From: Chrysopilus asiliformis
Taxonomy: Eukaryota; Arthropoda; Insecta; Diptera; Rhagionidae
NCBI GenBank assembly: GCA_964034945.1
Contig: OZ035960.1
Coordinates: 30,310,368-30,374,367 of the forward strand
DNA: 64,000 nt
Reading direction: 5' to 3'
Shown here: in pieces, positions 13,601-21,268 of the stretch
How positions within the stretch are numbered: the first letter of the stretch is position 1
Layout: every line of letters starts with the position of its first letter
The notes under the pieces: generated by a model
The model's database searches: none
The model's input: only the letters and a program-made list of their open reading frames with translations
Told to the model about the DNA's origin: nothing
Program-made: the position numbers and the translations under genes

Positions 13601-13853
13601 AATCAATTTACTCATTTTTTATTACCTATGCCATAGTAAATGTCCAGCTGCTTCACCGTGTCCTCATAGTTGGAGGTTTTCAAGAATTGGTCACTGTTAA
13701 TGTCGTCTGGGTGACGGGAGGAAGATTGCGGACCTAGCCTGGAAACCAGCGAAATTGTAGCGTGACACGCGATCAGCAAATTCACAATAATTATTAATTG
13801 TTGGAAGAAAGTTCGCCAGATGGATTTACTTACAAATTATCCAGAGGCTTCAT
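1606..13853 (-). CDS. PHKB: Phosphorylase b kinase regulatory subunit beta
   Basis: Regulatory beta subunit of the phosphorylase kinase holoenzyme, which activates glycogen phosphorylase in the cytosol. Fourteen coding exons (high to low): 13853-13834, 13738-13626, 13540-13122, 13038-12909, 12851-12700, 10758-10586, 10522-10147, 4126-4022, 3961-3742, 3685-3476, 3420-2810, 2397-2249, 2187-1839, 1779-1606. They sum to 3201 nt, or 1066 aa, close to mammalian PHKB (about 1090). Family signatures include [67 protein letters not shown] and [19 protein letters not shown]. The N-terminal half corresponds to the glucoamylase-like domain of the family. The tail ends in CKVS, a CAAX box; mammalian alpha and beta subunits are farnesylated. 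The start is the first Met of a short exon. The intron after residue 461 is about 6 kb and full of transposons, and it contains two candidate microexons listed separately. Confidence 0.96.
2622..2687. repeat. Perfect 29-bp inverted repeat in a PHKB intron
   Basis: CTAAGCCGAACCCTGGATAA and the following nine bases (2622-2650) are repeated as an exact reverse complement at 2659-2687 across an 8-base loop. The hairpin sits in the intron between the exons at 2810-3420 and 2249-2397, in otherwise low-complexity DNA. It could be a tiny foldback element or a recent inverted duplication. Confidence 0.85.
4577..4591 (-). other. PHKB: Candidate 15-nt microexon of PHKB (AKQRL)
   Basis: On the minus strand a pyrimidine-rich run ending in CCCAAAAACAG precedes GCAAAACAAAGGCTT, which is followed directly by GTAAGTACAG. 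The 15 nt are phase-neutral between the flanking PHKB exons (10147 and 4126, both phase 0). They would insert AKQRL without a stop. This is inference from splice signals only. Confidence 0.45.
4788..5037. mobile_element. Foldback (inverted-repeat) element, about 250 bp
   Basis: TTATTACGCGGTTGGA at the left end is mirrored by CCAACCGCGTAATAA at the right end. The arms (about 4788-4886 and 4945-5037) match almost base for base through CCTTTTACTGGAGATCGCAA, leaving a loop of about 60 bp. It lies in the large PHKB intron. The 108-codon open frame across it is a by-product of the palindrome. Confidence 0.8.
5500..5818 (-). mobile_element. Mini-me-like repeat fragment with terminal hairpin
   Basis: A degraded copy carries GACAGACAGACGGACAAG, the family phrase CAAATTTCAAGTCTCTGG, and the closing hairpin TATACCCATTTATG...ATAGGGTATA at 5785-5818. 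The arrangement matches the other GTCY-bearing copies in this window. Naming it mini-me-like rests on the (GTCY)n tract and dipteran context known for that family. Confidence 0.5.
5819..7252. other. PHKB intron, no gene seen
   Basis: Low-complexity intronic DNA. The only clear structure is a direct repeat of AAGTTGTTTGGCATGCTTAA beginning near 6290 and again near 6323. The segment ends with the TTA target site of the following element. Confidence 0.5.
7253..7702. mobile_element. TIR element copy 1 of a tandem pair (Harbinger-like TWA sites)
   Basis: It begins TGCGGCGGTCACACGACGCT and ends with the inverse, AGCGTCGTGTGACCGCTGCA, giving terminal inverted repeats of about 28 bp. It is preceded by TTA (7250-7252) and followed by TAA (7703-7705). 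The interior carries repeated AGCGCTGGCAA-type motifs. No transposase frame is present. The three-base TWA sites suggest PIF/Harbinger, which is an inference. Confidence 0.8.
7706..8168. mobile_element. TIR element copy 2 of a tandem pair
   Basis: This is a second copy of the 7253-7702 element in the same orientation. It starts TGCGGCAGTCACACGACGCT and ends AGCGTCGTGTGACTGCCGCA. It is preceded by TAA and followed by TTA (8169-8171), so TTA bounds the whole pair. The interior parallels copy 1 (GTACTGAGAGGGTTCACACG in both). Confidence 0.8.
8169..9940. other. PHKB intron interior, no gene seen
   Basis: This includes a less AT-rich patch (about 8500-9080) with a duplicated ACACGCTTCTTCAC motif and a short perfect hairpin at 8862-8883. 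An open frame of 156 codons at 8327-8797 has no recognisable domain and sits inside the PHKB intron on the opposite strand, so I do not call it. Confidence 0.4.
9941..9955 (-). other. PHKB: Candidate 15-nt microexon of PHKB (GKPED)
   Basis: On the minus strand a pyrimidine-rich stretch ending in AAAAATGCCGCAG is followed by GGAAAACCTGAGGAT and then GTAAGTAAAC. The segment is 15 nt, phase-neutral and without a stop, lying just downstream of the exon that ends SAFQ. An alternative reading is that ATGCCGCAG starts an alternative first exon (MPQGKPED). Confidence 0.4.
10784..12541. repeat. Remnants of the TTTCTTATACGAAATATAAT repeat family
   Basis: The intron between the PHKB exons at 12700 and 10758 is largely this dispersed family. 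Positions 10784-11060 are the reverse complement of about 25200-25440 (shared GATATCGAGTTATAGCTAAA). Positions 11700-12541 share AAAATATTTCCCGAG...CTCCTGAGT with 24.8-25.8 kb. No open frame survives. Confidence 0.65.
12542..12619. mobile_element. Short pogo/Tigger-like MITE, 78 bp
   Basis: The ends CAGTGGACCCCTGC and (reverse complement of the right end) CAGATGACCCCCGC form imperfect terminal repeats of the pogo/Tigger CAGT...GACCC type. The left flank is TA and the right flank CA. The host repeat elsewhere reads ACAATACTTTATT, and here it is split as ACAATA | element | CACTTTCT, as expected for insertion at TA. Confidence 0.6.
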
Positions 13854-14205
13854 GCTGTCAGCGGATTTTAAGCGAATTTCTGTTCGTAAATTCTTTTGAC
13901 CTCTTGTTTAGTATTATAGTTGACCTTGGACCAGAGTTGCCATATTCCACGGATTTTTAAGAACACGAGCTAAGTGCCTGATTGTGGGATTTTCATTATT
14001 TTTATTTTAACGATTATTAAAATGTACAAAATTTTAACAATTATAATATTAAATTCAACAAATTCAACTACCAGTCTTAGGCTAGCATGTCTGTCTGTTC
14101 GTTTTTTAAATTTTTTTGTTTATTCATTTTTTTTCAATTTTTTCTGCAAGTTTTTCATAAGCTTTTATTAATTTGTCTAAATAGGGAAAAAAATTTAGAT
14201 ATTTT
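13854..14205. other. Intergenic DNA upstream of PHKB
   Basis: This holds the PHKB 5' UTR and presumably its promoter, which I cannot place. The rest is AT-rich with no recognisable feature. Confidence 0.4.
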
Positions 14206-14660
14206 AAACATAACAAAAGCTATAATTGCCAATCTGGCAATCATTGGAGACCCGTATGGTGATATTCGTATCAAAATTCGAACAGTTGTACCAAAATTCC
14301 ACTTTGAAGTCAAACTTTCCAATAAGATTTTTTTAAATTTATTCCAATCGGAATTTGATGTATGGGAGATTTATGTAGAATCATATCCTAAATAACTTTT
14401 GTTCTTGGACTTTTTTGATAAGATGCACCGTTTTTGAGATATTCACAAAAACCGTTTTCGTTCGTATGGGGGGTACCCCCCTAATGGTCCATTTTTTCCC
14501 ATTAACGAACTTAGCCTCGCATTTTACGAAAAACGAATCTGCGCAAACTTTCAAGTCTCTAGCTCAATCCGTGCGCTTGTAATTAAGAGATAAAGTAAAA
14601 CGTTAGTATCAAGTCGTTTTATCTAAAACTTATATTGTATACCCATTCGGAGAACGGGAA
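14206..14660 (+). mobile_element. Mini-me-like repeat copy lacking its GTCY tract
   Basis: It shares AAACATAACAAAAGCTATAA, the near-palindrome ATTGCCAATCTGGCAAT and GGGGGGTACCCCCCTAATGG with the copies at 22683-23250 (inverted) and 63083-63634. It diverges after about 14575, just where the others carry (GTCY)n. It ends in a degenerate TATACCC hairpin. Confidence 0.65.
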
Positions 14661-15126
14661 TTAAGTCTTCTTTTTTTTATGTATATAAAGTCACATTCTA
14701 AATCACAAAAAACCTTTCCGTTTACAGAGGGAGATGTTCAAGAGAAATCATCTGTAGCTTATATTTGAACCTGGGCATATTTAACCAAAATTACAAACTT
14801 ACAATAACAATATTAAAGCTATTGCATAGAGAACGAGGCGTTCTTGGACGTTCTCCCTTCTAGAAAAGGTGTTTATTTGAATTTTTTTAATTTATGCTTA
14901 TTTTGTTTGATTGTGGAAACAAAAACTGTTCGAGAAGGGAAAAAGCATCAAAATTAAAGATTATAGGAATACTTTTTTTGGAAATATTTTACGAATTTTC
15001 ATGTATTTACAAAAATATGCTAGAAATAATAAATTGAAATAAATATAAATTACTCAACGACTTAATTTATTGCGCAATAATTTACAAACACAAAGGATAT
15101 CTACAGCCAGTATAGTAGGAGAAAAC
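14661..15126. other. Intergenic DNA downstream of PTPA
   Basis: No gene is seen. It should include the PTPA 3' UTR at its right end. Confidence 0.4.
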
Positions 15127-16462
15127 TTAAGTCAGTTTTGATGAATCACCAGATGCTAAATTTCTTGGAGGAAGCACTGCAGAAGGCGGTAGCATTCCTA
15201 ATCTTGCATTTCCTATCATCTGACCTGGCTTTGCAGGCTTAAACGACATTAGTGAACCAAACAGGACGTGCTGAATTACTGGGAACTTGCTTAGGAGCTG
15301 TAAATTGTGCTAATCAGGAAAAATTTCTGTATTTATAATTTTAAAACACTCATTACCTCTTTTTGGTACATTTTTACCAAACCTGTGTTTATCTTTGCCC
15401 ACGACTGCACGGCACTAATGCTCCACAGTTGATTCGAGTGTTCAGCAAAATGCCCGGTTTTTACCTAGGGTTAAACATTTTTTTTAAGGAAATTAAAGAC
15501 TTCGTAAAGCTAGTGAAATACTTGGCAAATGTAGTCAATACACCCTATGAAGATATACTCGTCTTTGAACTCGTTAATCACAACTTCGTCGAGGAATTTC
15601 TGAGGATCAAATGGACTGTTAACTGAAAAAATTGCAAAAAATACGTGAGTGATTGCGTTTTAAGAAATTAAAACTATATAGGACCTGCTAATTGGGCACT
15701 TCCCCAAATAAACGGTACGAATTGGTAGTCATCTAAGCTCCAAACACCATGACTTCCCGCTGGTTCCATTCTGTAGGTTAGCTGAAGTTTCCGGGCCAAC
15801 AAAAGATACGAATTGAACAATTTTAGGCCGCAGGCGACGTTATCGCTTTCAACTAGAGCTTCTATTTTGAAAAGACAGCAGAGGAACATGACGAATGATA
15901 GTTCATGGCCAGTTCCGTAATCAATGCGAGTGGAATTCCCGAAGGATTCAGTCAAGTAAACAACAATCTCGGGAACGGCTTCGTGGAATTTCTCCGGTAT
16001 GGCGTTTTTAAGGTATGTGGGGGCATTTTCCAGCATCTTCCGAGACCATTCCCTGTACGCTTGATTGCCAAATCTCTGGGGCTGGTTAACAGGAGGCGTC
16101 TCATCAATCAGAGCGCTAAATTTTGCAATCATTTTGATGAGATCATGCATTGTGCTCGACACTTCGCAGTCGTGCGATAGGCGCTTCCCTTGAATGGCAA
16201 CACTGATGCCGTTTATGAAGCCAATTAGGTCGTAGTATGCCTGGGACTTCTGCCAAGGACCCATATCCAGCATGGATTTAACGCTTTTCGACGGAAGCTC
16301 ATAGTTGTACTGCGGCGAGTCTAAATTTTATTATGGATTTACTTCATGTTTATTTTCTTTGTTCCCACCGTTCCCAGTCTCACCTGATTTTGGGGTTGGG
16401 GTAGATTCTCGCGAATCATTTCGGTCCTCTGCTGGGTCGAGGAAAGTAATTGGTTTTTCCAT
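15127..16462 (-). CDS. PTPA: Serine/threonine-protein phosphatase 2A activator (PTPA)
   Basis: PTPA is the PP2A phosphatase activator, a protein with peptidyl-prolyl isomerase activity that remodels the PP2A catalytic subunit in cytosol and nucleus. Five exons: 16462-16384, 16320-15685, 15622-15522, 15464-15357, 15297-15127. They total 1095 nt, or 364 aa, in the usual family range. Diagnostic strings are the DYGTGHELSFVMFL core, GVWSLDDYQFVPFIWGSAQL, and VKTGHFAEHSNQLWSI near the C-terminus followed by KFPVIQH. All junctions keep frame; the donor after AQLA (GTCCTA) is weak but canonical. The first exon encodes a short family-variable N-terminus. The gene lies downstream of the photolyase on the same strand with about 1 kb between them, so no shared transcript is implied. 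Confidence 0.96.
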
Positions 16463-17468
16463 AATATTTTGCCGACAAAAATTTGTTTTGCTTTATAAAA
16501 ACTTCGTCTCAACTTTGGGCTGGAATGTCACTTTTGAGTTCTCAGAAAGGTTAGTGGCTGAGAAAGATTATTAGCTAAAGTTTGTAAAGAGTTGATCTAT
16601 TATTGAATGGCCAATAACTTTGAACTAGAGTGTTCGAAAAATTTGTGTAAATTTGAATTTCTATCGTTTTTCAATGTGGACTAATAGAGAAAATATACGA
16701 AATATATTTATGAAATATCTTTCAGTTTTGCATGATTCTGTACAAAAAATTTTAAAGGTAAAGTTTTAGAGAAATTCCGTTAACCAATATGGTAGGTTTT
16801 TAAAAATTCAAATTGCTTCCTTGCGAATTTTTTTCTGAAACGTTCAGTTTTATAAAATTTCATGCATAATGAAAAGAAAATAAATAACAACTATCCCCCT
16901 CACCTTTTCTTCTCTGAAGAGTCGCGTTTTTTTAATGTTTTTGACCTATAAAGAAAAACGTTTTCCATATTAGCCCTTCAGGTTTTTAAAACAATTTTCA
17001 AAAATATAATTTTACAAAAACCGCTTTTATGATGATTAAAATTCTTAATACTTTGCCTTGTACTGTAATGTTGTATTTATCTTCATTTGGGAAACAACAG
17101 ACTCGTGGTTTTATGAACATTGCATTATTTGATCTACTGACTATATGAACACATTAACAAAAAAATATTTTGGTTATATTGGGATGAAAGTTACAGTGAA
17201 AGTTTTGGTAACAACCACCCATCAATTTTTTGAACTTTGATTAGATAACAATTGTAAAATTGGTAGTCCAATCGTTTAAATAAAAATCAGGAGCTTTTTT
17301 ATCATTTACATTACGAATACTTTATTAGTGAAATTTTTTCACTACCGAAGTCTTTTTTTCGTATAGCGCTTTGTCGATTATAGAAATTTAACTCTGTTTC
17401 AGATAACTATACATTTGTAACAAAAAAAAACATGTATTTCAAAATTAGTAACAAATAAACTCATAACA
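16463..17468. other. Intergenic DNA between photolyase and PTPA
   Basis: AT-rich sequence with no open frame of note, no inverted repeats that I can see and no recognised repeat family. It must hold the PTPA 5' end and the photolyase 3' UTR. Confidence 0.5.
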
Positions 17469-19238
17469 TTATTTATTCTTGAAAAACTTTGTAATTGGTG
17501 TCGCTCCTTTAGAAACTTTCTTGGCATTTCGTCCTATTGCCCCAGGAGGAGATTCCATTTTTCGTTTCTGACTACTAGAAGCCACCGTTTTTGAATCATC
17601 AATTGTTCCGCTTTTCAGTTCTCTGTTTCTTTTATATGCCTCTTTCATTTTTAATAAATTATGCTTGTGTATTTCTTCATGAATCACAATTCTATGTGGA
17701 TAATCTTTGCCAATCACACAGCCATACTCTTTTTGCGCAGCCAGAGAGGCCTTCCAGGGCTCAAAAATAATGCCTGCTGGATATGTTTTCAATTCTGGGA
17801 CATACTTTCGAATATACAAGCCTTCTGGGTCAGTTTTCTTGCCAAACGCTACTGGACTATAAACACGAAAATACTTGTAGAAGAAAGCCGATGCGGAAAG
17901 CCACATCCAATTTCCAGCGTTAAGAGCCCAATCGGCGTCTAAGAGTAGTTCCTCGAATACTTTTTGTCCTTCTTCCCATGATATCCAGAGATCTCCCCTT
18001 GTGAGGAAACATGCAACGGCGTGCCTGAAATCAAAAATATTATAATTAAGATTTCGCAATCTTTATTAATACTACCTGGCCAGGTGATGAATCCAGCCTT
18101 CCTGTCGAAGTTGCCGCATAATGGCATCTATAAATGGATATCCCGTTTGACCATAGGTCCATGCCTTTAAATGGTCGTCATTCTTTTGCCAGGGAATTTG
18201 CAAACAAATAGAATTCCCTACCATACGATCAAAGTTTGGCTCCCCAGCTGCTGCTGTGTAATAAAATTCCCGCCACATCATTTGTCCAATCAAGGACACT
18301 GGCGGCTGAGAGTGCTTTGGGTGCGTCGCTAAAACTTCCTTCAGTTTCTTGTAGAAAAGACGGGAACTCAGGCAACCGAATTTAAAATAAGGACTAAGAA
18401 CTGTTGTGCTTGGCTCAATTGAATTTGGCGATGTGTTGGGCTTCTCAAAGGCACAAATCCAGTCTGTTTGCTTCAAGTATTTTTCCATACGTCGTAAAGC
18501 CTGTGTTTCTCCACCTGGATACTTATTTGGACCAAGGTCTTTCATGTTTCGAACAACCTATGAAATTTTACGTTTTTTATGCAGTAACGAACATTTCTTT
18601 TTTCAAAAAAAAACCTCTTCAAGTAAAGGTGGATCATAACAATTTGGTTTTTCCGTCTCACATGAATCTTTCGATGGAATTGACCGCTTCGGGAGCACGT
18701 CTGGCGTTTGATATGGTTCAGACACTGGAAGTTGCTGGACTATGGACATAAATTTCTGATATTGCATGGGAACTTTGCCCAAGTTTTTCAGCAAAACTCG
18801 TTCCGGATTATAAATCGTGTGTGACGATTCACTGATTATTATAGTTCCCTGTTTTTCAGCCATTTTAGTTATTTCCTCATCCCGCTTCAAAGCGTAAGGT
18901 TCGATATCGGTTTCAAAACTCAGTACAGCGACATTCCATTCTTTTAGAATTCTGGGGAATACTTCAGTCGGATTTCCTCGGATTACATAAAGACGGGAAT
19001 TAATTGTAGCTAAGTTTTCATTTAGTTGGGTCAATGATTCTTGAAGAAATCGAAAACGATTCGGTCCGACTGTCATCCATTCAAGGATTTTCGGGTCCAA
19101 AATGAAAATCGGACGGAGCACAAAGTCTGAATTTGTTTTTATCAATTCGCAGGCTTTGTGAAGTGCTGGATTGTCGTGGATTCGTTGTCCTTTGCGAAAC
19201 CAGTGAATCACAGTTCGATTTACTTCAGCACTGGCCAT
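17469..19238 (-). CDS. phr6-4: (6-4) photolyase
   Basis: Nuclear flavoenzyme that uses FAD and blue light to repair UV-induced (6-4) photoproducts. Three exons: 19238-18615, 18557-18076, 18024-17469 (1662 nt, 553 aa; the fly enzyme is about 540). The N-terminal photolyase domain begins VIHWFRKGQRIHDNPALHKA. The FAD-binding region has GQTGYPFIDAIMRQLRQEGW followed by [20 protein letters not shown] and LDADWALNAGNWMW. H366 and H370 of HHLARH correspond to the two catalytic histidines of the Drosophila enzyme (365 and 369), which separates it from plant-type CPD photolyase. The last 50 residues are basic, hold NLS-like QKRK and KK runs, and end in TPITKFFKNK, which looks like a PCNA-binding PIP box lacking the Gln. 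Confidence 0.96.
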
Positions 19239-19867
19239 AATGTTACAATTTCAATTAATAAAATAAGGAAAACACAAAATCACACCAAACTAGTTGTTTA
19301 TAAACAAGCGATCAGCTGATAACAGTTCTTCTTTATTTTTGGGTAGTCCGATACTGGGAATTTTGTTACCGGTATCAATGTTGCCAGATCCAAGAACTCA
19401 AAAAAAACGTCAATGTGCAGTCCAAAAATCATCAAAAATGTCCATGGCAAAATGTTTTATATCATGATTTTTTGATTGACCAATCAGAGCCCGAGTTAAT
19501 ACATATTTAATTACTGAAAAACCATGATATTTTTTGATATTTGCAAATTCAAAATGGTGAAGTCTAAATTTACTCGACAAAAGTTATGAAATTAACTTGT
19601 TTTTACCTGAAAAACCATTGTAAATGTTTTGGAAAACGATTAATCCAATATTTTTGACTTTTTTTCTGTTTTGCATCGATTGCAATAACTGCGGCGAGAT
19701 ATCAATTGAATAATTTCAAATATTGAATCATTCGCCGAGAGAAATCTGATACAAATGAATAGAAAAATCGTTTCGAGAAAATCAAATATTAATCAAAATT
19801 ACTGACCAATAAAACCTGGGGTTTCTGATTTTAAAACTTTCAAAATGTCCATGCAGATCAATTTAAA
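19239..19867. other. Intergenic DNA, photolyase 5' side
   Basis: No gene is seen. It presumably contains the photolyase promoter. Sequence is AT-rich without identifiable motifs. Confidence 0.4.
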
Positions 19868-20229
19868 GCGCCAGATTACACACGGCAACTTTCGGGCTTA
19901 CTTAAGCCGATTTTTGGGAGAAACGACTGAGGAGGGAAAAGTTGCCAATCGAAATCATGGCTTATCGACAATCTGCATACATGCAAAGCGTGTGAACCGG
20001 TTTGGGAAAAGTAGTAGGCAGAAATCATTTTCGTTCTGACCGTCAGCAGGTAAAGATCTTGGGAAGTATATGAGCAGCAGCAATTTCAAAGGTTTGAGTC
20101 CACACACACCCATGTAAACTTGTGTAGCATATGCAAACAGGATTGGCTTATTTAAGCCACAAGTGTAAGCACATTGGCTTATTAAGCCCAAAAGTTGCCG
20201 GCTTACTTAAGCCAAATGTAATCTGGCGC
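19868..20229. mobile_element. TIR element with four GGCTTANTTAAGCC palindromes
   Basis: GCGCCAGATTACA at the left end is mirrored by TGTAATCTGGCGC at the right, flanked by AAA on both sides. Inside, GGCTTACTTAAGCC or close variants occur four times (near 19907, 20146, 20172 and 20202), and the inner arms share CGGCAACTTT. No coding frame is present. The superfamily is not clear to me. Confidence 0.75.
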
Positions 20230-20652
20230 AAAGACTCGCTAATCACTGTCCTTGTTTTATGGCAAGAATCTTTAATATCTTCAGGTTTCTTCGCAATGGA
20301 AACGGTAAAGATAGCTTTACATGGCCAGCATTTCAGTTAAAATGCAGAGTTTGCAGATGGAAAGAGCTAGTCTATTGAAAATTAATTCGTGGAAAAAGTA
20401 GACAGAGAAGAGAATCGCATCCTTTCTTCTTTGATAGACGTTAAATACTGGCGCGTATTCACAGTTATTTTTAAACACAGTTTTCTACGATTTTTTGTTA
20501 GTTTAAACTCATGTTTAACAAAATCTGTGTTTAAAAATGTTATTTTTATGAACAATTCAATTTTGTAATTTGTAATTTTTTATGTTCAAGCAAGCTAAAA
20601 TATTTTGATTTTTTCGAATAAAACTGTCAACTGGAATATAGAAATATACAAA

Positions 20653-21126
20653 ATGGTATTAAGAAGGGTAGTGCAAATTATAGCAGAAGTTTTTTCGAAA
20701 GAATCATTTTTAAAGGTATTAGTTCGGCTACATTTGTTGAAAAATTAAGTAAAAACCACTTTATTTCATTTTTAGACAATTCGAGGGAACTATAGTCCGC
20801 AGAAGAATGCAATACGTAGCGGAACCAAAAGTTCCTCAAATGCGATAACTGAAAAAGATTCAAAAAACCTTTTGGAAAAACATACAGCTCCAAATTTGAA
20901 CATAGACATTGACTTTGTTTGCAATCCAAAAAACGACGAATATTCCTTGGAGATAGGCGAAGAGGAAGTTATTAATGAAATACCACAAAGAACAGGGGTA
21001 TATCGATCAAGGGGAATAACCGTTTACATTCCAAGGAAACATTTGGTATCCGCTACATATCGACATAAATTTGATTCATTTCCAGGCAAGGTTCACGATG
21101 ATACTAGAATTGTATATTTTAAATGA
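20653..21126 (+). CDS. Unrecognised small protein, two exons
   Basis: Exons 20653-20715 and 20776-21126 give 414 nt, or 137 aa. The start ATG has context ACAAAATGG. The donor AAG|GTATTA and acceptor TTTTTAG|ACA keep frame. The protein opens MVLRRVVQIIAEVFSKESF, passes through a polar middle, and ends in a compact basic/aromatic segment (GVYRSRGITVYIPRKHLVSA, then a tail ending RIVYFK). I see no signal peptide, transmembrane segment or known motif. Coding character is supported by the clean 60-bp intron, even composition and lack of repeats. A polyadenylation signal AATAAA lies at 21181. It converges on TTC19 with 142 bp between stop codons. I do not recognise the family. Confidence 0.7.
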
Positions 21127-21268
21127 TTTATTTTTAAACTGTATTTTTGAATCTTAATTATATTCTTTAGTCTTATTAGTAATAAATAATTTCTCCAAAG
21201 ATTTTTTTTTATTGTATGAAAACCAAAAAGAAAAATTAAATCGCAGTAAAAGAAAATCAAAAATTCCA

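Noticed and set aside
19845..20340. Short open frames between photolyase and the unknown gene
   Set aside because: They fall on a TIR element and repeat its palindromes; no coding support.
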